Source of the DNA: Blasia pusilla
Taxonomy: Eukaryota > Marchantiophyta > Marchantiopsida > Blasiales
Length of the DNA stretch: 64,000 nucleotides
Assembly: GCA_050084515.1 (NCBI GenBank)
Contig: CM114274.1
Span: 23,684,001-23,748,000, forward strand
Direction: 5' to 3'
Below are positions 43,127-55,835 of the stretch, piece after piece (positions within the stretch are counted from its first letter, which is position 1; each line of letters opens with the position of its first letter). Position numbers and translations under genes: made by a program. Under the pieces are notes generated by a model, which worked only from the letters and a program-made list of their open reading frames with translations, searched no databases and was not told the origin of the DNA.

Positions 43127-46100
43127 ATGGCGGAAGGCGGACAACCAGAGAGCGACGCGGTCCTGCTAGACTTTCTGTCGTCTCTTCTCGATTATACTCC
43201 CACTGTACTTGCCTGTCTTGAAAAGCATCCGAAGTCTGTTTTTGCTGTTAGAATTGGTTCATGTTTGGTGCCAAATTGGACATCTTCTGTTTTCTCGTTC
43301 ACTGCTTACAATCGATGTCGGAAGCTTCTGATTGTGGAGATGCGATCGGAGTTTCTTCTTGAATTTCTAAAGTAAATTTTGTCTTTCATGATCGCCTCCT
43401 TCACTTCACAGAATTCGATTAAGAAGCGCATGTGGAGATGCTTGATTTTTTGTTTCACAGTCATTAACTAGTTATGTATGATATTGTTTAACGAAAGTCG
43501 AATGGTAGGTGTCGTTCTCAGGCATTTTTGGCTTGAAAGAAAAGCTGGACTCTAGTTTTTGTTCCGCTTTGTGAAACAATGATGTGGATAAGTGTACCTC
43601 CGTTTGCTGGAACGGGACTTGTTGGCAATAGACGTAAACATGAGAGTCGCATTGAGTGATCGGAGTGCTTTTCTTGAATTTTTTAAGTTCTCCTTGCTTA
43701 GATATGCCATAACATGTGGTTCATCAGATACCCGACGAGCTTGCTGAACACTACTTGAGCCGAAGTGGCTTTCAATGTCCCGACATCAGAGTGTTAGTCC
43801 CTTACTCTATTCTCCGTAGTCAGTGTTAAACGTCTTGGGCCTTCAGATTTTGCCCAAATGTTCGGTAGCTTCGCTGTAAATCTCTCGCGTTGTCGACTGC
43901 CAGTCTTTCTCAACGGTTCGCTCTTTGTCTACTAGGAGTACAAGTCTTCTGGTTTGTTGCTGATGTTTGATTTAGGGGATTCCACTTCAACTTGAGGATG
44001 AGACACCTCTGTGCTTCCTTTCGAGACATTTTGAAGCAGAAAAGCGATTGAAGTTTTGAATTTGTCGATTTGCAGGACAAGGCTTGTGTCTGTAGCGGCT
44101 CAAAAGTTTATTAGTGAGATTGCCAGCGATGCTCTGCAGTAAGTCAAAAAATTACCTTTTTCTTTTTAAGGCACCGATCTGTTGAGACGGTTCCTCCGGA
44201 TATTTTTACTTGTTTTTGTGAGGCTTCAAAGTCGATGGTACAAAGGGGAAAGTCAAGTTTTCCACTCCTCTCATGATAATATGAATGTGTAGCAATTGAT
44301 GATAAGAAGAAAGGGAAAGTATGGAATGCGCAGGATGACAAGGGAAGCATCGTAGCTTCCTCATCTTGTGAAGAACAGAGTCTTTTTGTCTTCATGTATG
44401 AGAGTTTCATGCAGGCATGTAAATCTACTATCTTCCAGGTACTGCAAAATCAGGCAAGCTTCTGCAAAGGCAGGCGATAAATCTCGGGGTCATCAGGGGA
44501 AGGTGAGATGATGAGGACTAGGAGCTGTATACCTGCTATTGATCTTCTGGATGTAATTACTGTTGTGGAATATGGTCACAAACTCTTTAAATTGATTTTG
44601 ATAGGAGTGACCAGACAGTGTTGGGTGTTCTGTCTATTTAACCAAGCTTCTCTCCTAAAACCATCCACGCTGCTACTAATATTGAACTCTTAGCCCGCAA
44701 ATAAATGGCTACATGGGTCAGGAAAGAAGATATATTTCCTGCTTGCCAAATCATTCAAAGATGTGAGTTTGATCTGCAGGCCCTATAGTGAGTTGGTTTT
44801 TTAAAATATTTGATCCAGTGGTATGAATCCTGAATTCTCAGGACAAGCGGCTAATATTGACAACGGAGGATCTAGCAGCAGCACTTCGTGAGGTAGATCT
44901 CTAGCTCCTTGTCCTTTTTCCGTTCCTCTATTTTCTTAATTTGCTGGCTGAATGCCACTATTTTAGAAAGGGTAAAATTAGTCCTGCAATGAGTTACATA
45001 CTTACTGTTTCTTCCTTCGTGGGAAGTCATGTGGAATATGATAGTTCTCTGCTCATAATATTTATGTTGAATTTGATACTCGACAAGTAGCAAGTGTAAC
45101 CACCAATCAATTTCATGTTTGAGGATATTGTCAGCTTATTATTCAAATTCTCCTCAAGCTTTCTTTTTTATTTCATTCTTCATTCTGTTCACTGCTCAGC
45201 TGACCTTACGCCGAGTAGGATCCCAAAATAAATCACTACTTGGTGCCGCAGCTTGGGCAATGAATCTAGGGTACTATACTCGGAGGATGCCTCTGGAGAC
45301 ACAAGCTTAGATAATTCAAAGGGGAATGCTGCTTGTTCTACTGTTAACTTCTTGCAAATGTCCAGGTTGTAAGTAGAAATGAAAGAACTCTACTTAAGGA
45401 GTGCCTTTGTTAGCCTTGCAATTATGGACTGCATGCCCTGGTTGGATGATGTTAGTGGCTGAGATGGATATGGAAGCAAAAGAGTGGTAAAAGGAAAGTG
45501 AGGTGCCAAGTACCTTCCATTAAAAGCTTGCCAATTTCTGTTGATGATACCTAATACTGATCATTCCGGCATATATATGGTATTTCTCATCAGTCAATCA
45601 ATGTTTATTCTACATCTTAGTTTTGATCAACTGTAACCTTCGTGATAATGCTTTGAGCTGCCAAGGGAACTACTTGCTTATAGCTACCTAGCAATCATGA
45701 GCCATCAGGATGTCCTCTGGACAATGTTTGAGGTGTGCTGCCAGGGCTTTCGGTTCTTTTTGTAGATAATTGACAACTTCTTCTTATAGCTTCTTTTGTA
45801 CCTTTCCTTCCTATTTTCCTTGTTTCTCCTCTCCGGGTATTGTCCTTCCCCAAAGGCATGTCCATGTTTGTACTCTTACAAATAAAACATGGTCAATTCC
45901 ATGCCATGCTCTCATATTACTCATGTCTAGGTGAAGCTCATAAAAGCTAATGTGGGATATAACCAGCTTCTTTGAAGCATATCTTGCATGTGGTTACTGT
46001 TAAAGAACGCTTTGTGCAAAATCCACAAACAACAGGTGAAAAAGTCTTACAGGGGTGCTACAGTTTTAGGGCTATGCCAGATCAATGTCTCCAGGGATGC

Positions 46101-46461
46101 CTCTGCGCCTCGGGTTACTGCTAGTGCTCGCCAAATGAGTGAGCTATCCATTCTAGTAATTTTGATTTCTTTTTACTGTGCACATCCCTCTTGCACTGTT
46201 CATCAATGTTTGGGGCCTGTTCTCAACTAACTATACTAGATACTCAGTTGTTCTGGTTACTTCTGGGTTGTTTTTTGTATGCATGTGTAATTACAGTTCC
46301 TGCAAGACTCATCCAGATTAGTGTGCTAAACCATGATCACCACTCATGACTTCTTTCTTTCATGCCATGGGCAGTATGGTGTGAACATCAAACGGCAGGA
46401 TTATTTTGCTGATTCTCCAGCAGCAGGCACTGCAGCTCCCAAAGAGAGAGTTGATGGTTGA
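43127..46461 (+). CDS. TAF10: TFIID/SAGA subunit TAF10
   Basis: Six exons: 43,127-43,204, 43,728-43,792, 44,076-44,138, 44,439-44,502, 44,842-44,892 and 46,375-46,461. All introns are GT-AG and phases agree, giving 135 aa. The protein has a short acidic N terminus, then FLSSLLDYTPTIPDELAEHY, SRSGFQCPDIRV, RLVSVAAQKFISEIASDALQ, a basic linker, then DKRLILTTEDLAAALREYGV and YFADSPAAG. This is the TAF10 histone fold across its full usual plant length. TAF10 pairs with TAF3/TAF8 or SPT7-like partners in TFIID and SAGA to support RNA polymerase II transcription. The ATG lies in GAGCAATGG. The last intron is unusually long (1,482 bp). No defect seen. Confidence 0.95.
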
Positions 46462-48679
46462 TATACAACACTTTCAGTTAAAGAATCATCTCTTCTTCCA
46501 CTTGTAGAAAATTCACTATGAGACCAAAAAATTGCTTACCATCCTGATGTGGAAACGAATCGGTACAAGGCTGTACAGGCCCATATTTGACTTTAGCACA
46601 CATCTATAGACAGAAAGCTCTACGATCAATGCCAAGTTTGGCATAAATGGGAAGTTTCTCTGATTATTCCAAGCAGAGATATGTCTAGTTGTGAAATTTT
46701 CTGCATCAATTGAAAGTTATAGGTCAACAAGATGTATGGTAGTGCCAATTAGAGGTAAATTAGACCCTTAATTCCATTCTTGAAAGTGGGAGAAACTTAG
46801 TGACCGCACTTTTTCAAGGTATGATCTCACAACCGTTAGGGGTCTTTTGGTGTCTTCGATCTTGGCTCCAAGTTCACATTGAATAGCTCATATTTAGTGC
46901 TATGGGACAAGAGTTAAGTTTGTACACTGAAGAGTGAGTTATGTGCATCTATTACGTGGTTTGGTCAGGTTTTTATTTGCAAATATGGCTGGCGTCACTT
47001 GTTCCCCAACGTACTTGAGAGTGAGTAATGTGCATGTTTTCTGGAGTTGTGTTTTCTTTTCTCATTTTCAAATAGAAATAGCTCGGGACATGATCCCTGA
47101 GATATTTCAGCTTTAGTGACTCAGCTTGAATTCTTTGGAGGATAAAAAAAAGCTAGGACACCCATGATTTGAGAAATGTCTACTTGTAGGTGTATGCCTT
47201 CAATGAGACTTTTTCCAAGGGCTTCTTGCAACTTAAGTGCCTGTAAGATGTATACACAGAATAAGACTCCAAAGGTGCAAAGACAACGTTCTCTATGAAT
47301 TTCAACCAAGAAAGAATCTTGTGTAATGCCAAAGTTTTCCTTGACAAAACAATTGAGAAGGTCCTGTGTAATTCACACGCGAGACACCAGTAACAAATCA
47401 AGACCAAACTACTTCAAGTTTTGTTTCATCAGGGATTGTTGGTGTACAAGGTTGAAGAGAAATGTGGTTGCTCCTCACCTCGGGGGTGAGGGCATTTTGT
47501 GAAGCCCGCCAATGACAAAGCCAGCTTCTTCTTACAGGAATTTTCATTGGATGAGCTTCACTTAGTGTACCTCACCATGATAAGACCATCTTTATACCCA
47601 CTCCCTCCACACCAAAACTAGGAGTGGATTATGAAAACTTGGGACGACATTAATATTCTAATGAATGAAAATGATTTTTGAAGATGGCTCCAATTAGGAT
47701 TTATACTGTCATATCTTGACAGAATGTTTCAAAACTGTTTTGTATCATTATGGGATGTTACAGAAGTCTAATCTATTTTGAATTGGATTCATGAAACTAT
47801 CGAACCCTAAACCTAAACTTGCAAATTTAACCAAAATGTTGTATTATATGTCATCGGGTATTATATATTGTTATATATCCTCTCCCAATTCCTTTGAAAA
47901 TTCTTGCTGGTTTGTTTCTATCATTTTGCAACTTGTCCACTTATAGTTTGTCAATTCAAGTTACACCAGATTTGACACAATTACATTTATGAATCGATTT
48001 CAGAGGAGATAAACAGAAGCACATGACAAAACTTCATAATTTTTTCACAAAAGTGCAAAGAGTTCTTTAAGTGTATAGTAGGCAGGAGTGATGTGTTGAT
48101 CTAAAATAACTTTTTTTATCTAAAGTTTGATTTGTTTTATGAGCAAAGTGTCCAGTTTTAGTATTTTCTATTCCACACAATTACAACATAGTAAATGCCA
48201 AAAGACATTGTACAAATGGCTTTCACATCCCAATAAATTCTACCATATTCTTCATGAACTATTTAACTGGACAACTAAGTTCTCCTCAAACCTGTTCATT
48301 TTATACTATTTGATGTTGAAATTATTATTAGACACGGGCCTCTTAACAACAAACATCTTGCAAGTCCACATGGGTCCTCTAGGGTGCCATATTTTATTAG
48401 TTAGTCACATGTAGCTAACTTAGAGCAAATTTGTCCCCTCTTCATTAGTCACGGTCATCTTCATTAGCAACTAAACAACAATATTTCTATCAATTGGGGT
48501 CAACACCTTAAGCTATAGGAAAAGATGGGATTTTTTTGTTTAAAAAAAGTTGAAAGGATAAAATGCTACCACACATTCATAAACCCTAGGAGATGCATAA
48601 AGCAAGCCTCTAGTTATTTTAAATAGAAGATGTATTCAAAGTAGGGAGAAATCACATCCTTGTACAAAGCTTACCATAC
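46462..48679. other. Spacer between TAF10 and the mutase gene
   Basis: Probably starts with the TAF10 3' UTR. No open frame with recognised motifs and no clear repeat. Confidence 0.5.
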
Positions 48680-49255
48680 AAATTTCCACAAATAAATGCA
48701 ACCCAACCATAAACCAACACTAATTCTTACACCCGAAAACGATACGACCAAAACTAAGTAAGCAGAAATCATATTCCTATACCATATCAATTTCCACTAA
48801 TAAATGCAACCCAACCATACACCAAAACTAATTCTTACACCCCCCACGATATAACCAAAACTAATTCTTACAACCCCCAACCGATATCACCAAAACTAAT
48901 TCTTACACACCCAAACCATATAACCAAAACTAATTCTTAGGACCCCCAAACGAAATAACCAAAACTAATTCTTAGGACCCCCAAGCAACATAACCAAAAC
49001 AAATTCTTACAACTCCCAAACGATATAACCAAAACTAACTTTTACACCCCCAAACGATATAACAAAAACAAATTCTTACAACCCCCAAACAACATAACCA
49101 AAACTAACTCTTACACCCCCAAAACAAATTCTTACAACTCCCAAACGATGTAACCAAAACTAACTTTTACACCCCCAAACGATATAACCAAAACAAATTC
49201 TTACATCCCCCAAACAACATAACCAAAACTAACTTTTACGCCCCCAAAACAATAC
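48680..49255. repeat. Minisatellite, ~34-bp unit
   Basis: Degenerate units built around ATAACCAAAACTAATTCTTAC followed by a C-rich ACCCCCAAACGAT repeat about a dozen times, at spacings near 34 bp. The first units are more diverged and include TAAATGCAACCCAACCATA. It ends about 1.5 kb upstream of the mutase start codon and just before its GC-rich 5' region. Confidence 0.85.
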
Positions 49256-50799
49256 CAGCAGTGACACGCAGGCAGGCTTCTTGTTTCCGGTTTGGGTCCC
49301 GTGAAAGCAGCAGAGCATGTGAGTCATCGCTCCGAGAAGGCAAGACTCCTGAGAGATCCTGCGCAGGAGGAGAGCAAGCAGCAGCCGAGTGCCAAGTCAT
49401 CCGTGATCGAGTGACGAGGGGTGGGATTGGGTTGCGGGGGGACGAGGAGCTCTCGCTGCGCACTGGCTCCAATTGTTGTGTGGTGTGTGGTGATTGAAAC
49501 ACGCTGTTTCAATTCGCTGGTCGGAGAATTCTCGTCCCGCTCTCGTCAGCGCGCAGGACACTGTGTGTGTGGAGCGTGCGCTGATCGATTCGTGCGAGCG
49601 ATCGATCCTCGGAGTGCGTGTGCCGTGCAGCCGATGAGCATCGACCATGGCCGGTAGGTGCAGGCTTCTGCTTTTGGCTTATGGCCCTCCCGTGGTCGTC
49701 GTGGGACTTGAAGTGTGCGTGTCCTCTTCTCGCGAGGGAATTCTGCTCTTCCTGAATTGTTCCCCGAGGAGAGTTTGTCGTCGTGATTCGTAGGTGTGTG
49801 GTGTGTGAGGATTTGTGTGTGGGGGAGAGAGTTTTTGGAAGTCGGAGATTTTTCTGTGAGTGGGAATGGGGAGGAGGGGGATGTGAGCAGAAGATTGGTG
49901 CTTGCAGCCAGACTGGACGGATATGATGGATTGCTTGGGATGGAGGGCTGGATTCTTACACGTCGCGAGCTTTGTGTTGTGATTTGCATGCGGGTTGGGT
50001 TGTAATGGTAGTCTTGGAGGTTTTTCGATTGGGGGGAATGTGTGCAGGTAGAGTAGGCGGCAAGCGGGCTGGTTTCTTACTCGATTGGGATGGAGGGCTG
50101 TAGGTTTGCGTAGATTTACTGATTCTTGGTCTGTTTCTTTTCTTTGTCTGCTCCGAGTTTCTTTGTTTTTTTTTGTTTTTCTGTGTGGTGGAATGGTGTG
50201 ATGGTTGAGAGATTTGGGTACTGCCAAATTGGAGCTTGTAGAGAAATGGAGAGATTCGTCACAGTGGTGTGCGACGAGGGCCGGATCTGATGGAGCATTT
50301 CGCTTGTCACAGCAAGTGGAGGGCAGCTTGGCCAGCTCTTGCTTCCCAGCTTCAGATTGAACGTACGAACTCGCGAGCATCGAGGTTCTAGTGAGGCCAT
50401 CCGTGTGCCTTGGGTTTTTGGGAATTCGCAATCGATCTGCAGTGAATCCGCAGCGTGTGAGGTTAGGGTGCCACTGTTAAGGCACGAACGCGTACGACGA
50501 CGAACGATGACGACTTGCAGTGGTGGGCAGCGTGCTTTCTAGTTGTATGTCTCTGGATTTCGAAATTAGGACCAGCTTGCAGTGGTGCACGGGTTGTCAT
50601 TGCAGATTGAGATCATTTTCGTGGCCCGATTTGAGATGGGCAGCTTATGACCTCCCACAGTACGTCCGAGAAGAATTCTTCAGTTTCTTGTGACAGGTGC
50701 AGAATGAATCGAATGCGTGTGGGTAGAAGTTGGCGAGAATTCTGCCGTGCATGAAAGCACGTGTTTTGCAACGGTCGAGGATGATTGGCTCACAACCTG
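49256..50799 (+). promoter_or_regulatory. Mutase promoter and 5' UTR region (inferred)
   Basis: GC content rises sharply here, as at a plant promoter/leader. ACCATGGCCG followed by a GTAGGT donor at 49,647-49,653 could be a short upstream coding exon or a uORF next to an intron donor. A TGA at 50,782-50,784, in frame with the mutase start and with no AG between it and 50,800, argues that this ATG does not extend the mutase. Long antisense open frames here are read as composition effects. Confidence 0.4.
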
Positions 50800-53700
50800 A
50801 TGGCTTGTCGGTTTCTCGCTATGGGTGAATCAGCTGCTGTTTCGACGGGCAGTGAGTCCTCATTGACTCAGAAGGTGGACTTCAAGAAGTTACAGAATGG
50901 CAGGTGACTGCCTACTTTCAAGAGAGTCCAGGGACTGCTCGATTTGTGGCGCCTAGCTTCTTTTGTCACAGCATGATCCACAAGAGGAGGCACTGTTGTT
51001 GTTTTGTCAGATTGGCTACTAAATTGGTAGCTAGAATTGGCAATCCAAGAAGCTATAGCAGATGGGCACTTCAGGTTCCTGTCCTACTTTTCTCTCGTCT
51101 GGATGGGATGAGTGGAGTCACAGAATTGTGATTGCTGTTGGCAGTGACATACGAGGAGTGGCGGTAGCGGGTGTGGAAGGCGAAGCACTCAACTTAACAG
51201 AGGCTGTCGTAGAGGCCATTGCTGCAGGCTTTGCGTCTTGGGTTCTGGACCAGACGAGAGCCGATGGGACTGCGAAGCTCAGGATTTCCATTGGGCACGA
51301 TTCCAGAATCACGGCTGATTCGATGCAGGTGTATGTTATTGAAGAAACCGGATCGGTTCTTGTTTTGGGTCCTGACAGAAGAGAATGAACGGACTGGTTG
51401 TCTCCATTAATGTCGGAGTTGTTCCGCGAATACTAAGAGCTCACTGGATATCATTCATGTGCAGACCGCTGCAGCCCGAGGCATTGCTGGAGCAGGGTTG
51501 GGTGTTGTCCTCTACGGGTCAGTAAATGGTTTCTGTCTGCCTTTTCATTGCTTGCTTAACTGTGACGTCGTGAGGCTTCTCGGATGCTCACTTTCTTTAC
51601 AACTCTAATAGTTTCTTCTGTGGCGTATCATCAGGTTGGCATCTACACCAGCCATGTTCAACAGCACCTTGACGGTGCAGGAAGATCTGTTGTGTCCAGT
51701 TGATGGTGCGATCATGCTCACAGGTGAGCTGGACTTGGCCTCAACAGAATTTCTTTGAGGTGCCCAATATGTGTAGCACCATTTTTCCAGTGGACCAGGT
51801 TAGTCATTTGGAGACGTGTGCTTCTAATCATTCTGATACCGGAGTTGTGTTCCCTGCATAACAGCTAGTCATCTGCCCTACAATCGAAATGGCCTCAAGT
51901 TTTTCACCAGTGCTGGTGGACTTGGAAAGGCTGACATCTCCGACCTGTTGAGCCGTGCATCAAAGATATATGATGTAATGTCAGATGAGACCAGAAAGGT
52001 CTCGCAGGATGCAGCTGAGGCAGTTGTGAGTAGGGTGAACTACATGGATAGGTACACACAGGACCTCGTTGAAGCGGTTCGCAAAGGATCCGGAGGTGTT
52101 GGTGAGTGCAGAGCTAAAGCAAATTGCTTGTGAGAAAGAATAGGAAAAGAGCTCAAGGAAACCTGAGAGTTCCAGGCCCTGTTGTATGGAGGAGGGAGGT
52201 GCATATGACAGCTCTTCATAGGCTGATTGCTTGAAAACATGGTTCTTTGGATGTCTTAAATCTGATGCTCTGTGGATGACAGCTTGAATTGCCTCTATTA
52301 TGGGTCCCTCTCATGTATTTGACTTCACATCACATCAAGCCACTGATTGTGGTGCAGAGAAACCATTGGAGGGTTTCCACATTGTTGTGGATGCTGGAAA
52401 CGGGGCAGGAGGATTTTTTGTGGTATGTATATAGTGCCGTCTCTACTCTCTTGTTACCAAACCTTCTTCTGTTTGGCCTTGAAAACATCTGGAGTGGTTC
52501 TTGTTGCATAACTATGCTCCGTAGTCAATGCTGAGTATCCCAAGAGTGAAACTTTATATTGCATCCTGGGGTATCTCCATTGATCTTATATCCAGCACTT
52601 GCTTGTACATATGCCTAACCAGTTAACAGCCTTTGAAGCACCTTCAGGACTCAGTTATGGATCTGAAGCAAGTTGTCTTTCGCTCTTGTAGAAGAGACGT
52701 CTGCATTACCTCTAAGTGAGATCTTGAGTGCTCGTTTATACATCTGCAGGGGAAAGTTTTGCAACCACTTGGTGCAGTCACAACTGGAAGTCAGTTCCTA
52801 GAACCGGATGGTATGTGGACGTTGTCTTTCGCGGGACTCCAGCATTCGGGCAAAACATGCAAACTGGAATTTTTGGGCAACTGTGAGGTTGGGTAGATTT
52901 TCAAGGGTTTAGAAAGGGTGAGTGGTATTTTTTTTCTGCTGCTCAGAAGTGCCTGCAGATATGAAGGCATCATATTGTTTTTTTAACTGAACAAAACTTT
53001 AATTGGCCACGAGTTACAGGCATGTTCCCCAATCACATTCCTAATCCAGAGGACAAGAAGGCGATGGAAGCAATACAGAAAGCAGTGCTTGGTCAAAAGT
53101 CTGATCTGGGCATCATATTTGATACGGACGTGGACAGGTTGGGTCATTAGCTTTTCTTCGACCTGTGATATCTTCTATCTCAACACCTGGACACAAGTCC
53201 ATAGCAGTGTTATAATTCTTTAGATCCAGAGTCGTGGTGAGATGTATGCGCTGCAGAAAAATAACGAGTTCCTTCCACAAATGTGTGTCCCCATCGCTGA
53301 AGTGCTTCATTTTGTGGTTTAAGTTGTCATTTGTCTCGAGCTATGGAGCTCATTGCAAGGCTGGAACTCCAAGTATTAAATTGTCGAGAATTCACGGAGT
53401 GCTGGTTTTGTTTGACACATACCTTTCAAACCAACGTTCCAGAGCTGCTGCAGTGGATTCTAGTGGACGTGAGATGAACCGAAATCGCCTCATTGCCCTC
53501 CTGTCTGCTATTGTCTTGGCAGAGGTATGTGGTTAAGTGAAGACTTGGTGTGAGTCGGTGCCCACCCTCTGCTCTCTTCAGCTGCGAGTCGATCTCGTCA
53601 GTGGTCCACCGTCTTTCGTTCCTAACCTGATCTTGATTGTGCAGCATCCAGGGACCACCATCGTCACTGACAGTGTCACATCCGATGGTCTCACCACCTT

Positions 53701-55666
53701 CATCGAGAAAAAGCTGGGTAAGCAGAGCTCTGCCCCTGAGGAGATTTTGCAGCAGACCCAACACATGATTTTGGGGCAGGGCATTCTGGCTGATGGATGT
53801 AATAAGCTTGTTGAGTTGTTGCTGGACAGGCTTCTGCACAAGATGTGAGCTCGACTGCATGCCCCGGAGCTCGGTATATATAGTTAGGGTGACTTATTTC
53901 TGGCTTCACATTGTCAGTTGAGCGTTGGTTCCTGTCTTTCAGGGGATCTTGACGCATGCCCTGCGTTTCCCAAATGAAAGATTTCTGTGTCTGATGTCGC
54001 GTTTTTTGGATCGTTTGGAATAGGTGGAAAGCATCACCGTTTCAAGAGAGGCTATAAAAATGTTATCGACGAAGGAATTCGTCTGGTCAGTGCGCTACTC
54101 TCAGTCACCACCTCTCGCATGCGCCACCTATTGTGCGTAGGCCAGTGTTTCACATTGCGAAGCAGAGGAGCATTATCACGGGCATCAATCATCTCATGTC
54201 ATTAGTAGCGAGCTCCTCTCACGAGATTCGATTCTAAATCCTTACTGCTCCCGTTTGGCATTGGAATAGATGATCATCCCCTTCCGCATTTCCGTACATC
54301 GGTCTGCTGCACGGCCGCTTCATGTGGTGAGGTATGGATTGACTTGGTGCAGAATTCCATTGGAGAGGAGTGCCACCTCGCAATCGAAACAAGCGGGCAT
54401 GGCGCTTTGAAAGAGAACAACTGGCTCGACGATGGAGCTTATCTTATGGTAACAATTTTTCCTCAACCGCTGTCCGTCCGTCCGTCCGAATATCGTCTCT
54501 TGAGCGCGATCGATGCCATTTCTCCTCATCTGCCATAAGGTTGTGCTCCAAGATCGAATTCGCGTGAAACTGGCCTCTTGCATGAGAGCAGGTGAAGCTG
54601 CTGATCAAGCTGGCGTCTGCAAAAGTGGCCGGGGAAGGGCAAGGCAGCGAGGTCCTCTCCAACTTGATAGCGGATCTCGAGGAGGTCGACTTCACATCGG
54701 AGCTGAGATTCAAGATTGATCAGGGTCATCCCGATCTTGGCAACGGGTAACAATGTCTGAGCCCGTCTGAAATCATTGCGCCTGTCGATTTTGTTGCCGA
54801 AGGAAATGCGCTCTCGCTCCTTCACTAATACGCAACTGTCACAGCATGTGCTCTCCGTCCCTCCTCCCCTCCCTCGAAGCTAATGGTGGTTACTTAATGC
54901 CGTGCGTCTTGAAATCACAGCACGTTCCGGGACTATGGCGAGCGAGTTATGAGTCAGCTGGAGCGCGTGGTTGCAGGGCAGCCCTCTCTACAGAAGGCAG
55001 CTGTCAACCATGAAGGTGTAAGGATTCCAATCCCTAGGCACAGTATGAGAAACCGATCCAGATGTTGGGACTCTTGCGGGCGATGAAGCGATTGATCAGA
55101 TTACATAGAAAACTGTTTGTAATTGGGAATGGCTTCACTTGATTGTTTGGAGAGTTATTTCGCTGTTGTGTCGCATTGGCCTCCTGTGTGACTCCGCATG
55201 TACGAAGAAAGTGGACAGTGGCGAATCCAGCAGCTACTCACGCACGAGAACGACATTGTGCTGCGCAAATGTTTTGACAGGTTCGAGTTTCCGGATTTGG
55301 AGGGTGGTTTCTGTTGCGGCTGTCTCTGCATGATCCAGTCCTTCCTCTGAATATCGAGGTACATCCATCCGTCCTTGTGTGAGACGGTCTGAAGGGACAT
55401 GGTCAATGAGCGCAACATGTGAATTAGCATCTACTGACATGTTGCGTCTCATGGTCGGCACACGCGGGCCGTGATAAACGGAATCAGCAGCCAAACAGTA
55501 TTCGAATGAAGCACTGCGTTATTTGCTTTCTTGTAGGGGAACGAATCTAGGAATAGTGGATGCCTCGCCTTCAGAAATTTGTGGAATCATGTCGCTTTCT
55601 CTTGCAACTCAATTGAAACGGCTGTAAAAGACTTCTTAGAGCTTATAGTCCAGTCCTGCTGAAATT

Positions 55667-55705
<39 letters not shown>

Positions 55706-55835
55706 ACTCAAATCAATGCAGGCTCCAACCAAGGAAGCGGCTGCCGAACTTGGGGAAGCTGTTCTGGAAGCTGTGAAAGATTTCAAAGCACTGGACATTT
55801 CAGCACTACAAAAGTTCTTGGCAACATTGCGCTAA
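50800..55835 (+). CDS. Plant phosphohexomutase (phosphoglucosamine mutase-like)
   Basis: Sixteen exons: 50,800-50,903, 51,145-51,328, 51,465-51,517, 51,635-51,723, 51,865-52,101, 52,358-52,422, 52,750-52,810, 53,020-53,137, 53,443-53,524, 53,645-53,717, 54,024-54,085, 54,353-54,448, 54,592-54,746, 54,921-55,017, 55,281-55,358 and 55,722-55,835. All are GT-AG; the sum is 1,668 nt, 555 aa. Domain 1 has NGSDIRGVAV and the phosphoserine loop TASHLPYNRNGLKFF. Domain 2 has the metal loop FDTDVDRAAVD. Domain 3 has the sugar loop ETSGHGALKENNWLDDGAY. Domain 4 has VSGFGGWFLLRLSLHDPVLP. Such enzymes move phosphate between C6 and C1 of a hexose or hexosamine. The family resembles Arabidopsis At5g17530/At1g70820. 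A second in-frame ATG is at 50,821. No clear plastid transit peptide is seen. Substrate is unproven. Confidence 0.92.
55670..55704. repeat. (GT)17 microsatellite in last mutase intron
   Basis: Uninterrupted GT dinucleotides that end 17 bases before the acceptor AG of the final exon, in the place normally held by the polypyrimidine tract. Confidence 0.95.

Noticed and set aside
48680-49255. CRISPR-like spacing of repeats
   Set aside because: Units are adjacent and degenerate with no unique spacers, and the DNA is a plant nuclear genome. It is a minisatellite.
49647-49653. ATGGCCG before a GTAGGT donor as first coding exon of the mutase
   Set aside because: An in-frame TGA at 50,782 and no acceptor between it and 50,800 prevent joining this start to the mutase frame. 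It may be a uORF.
49546-50431. Long antisense open frames (up to 250 codons) opposite the mutase 5' region
   Set aside because: They lie on the strand opposite a GC-rich leader, are Ser/Pro/His-rich without motifs, and two overlap each other in different frames. Composition explains them.
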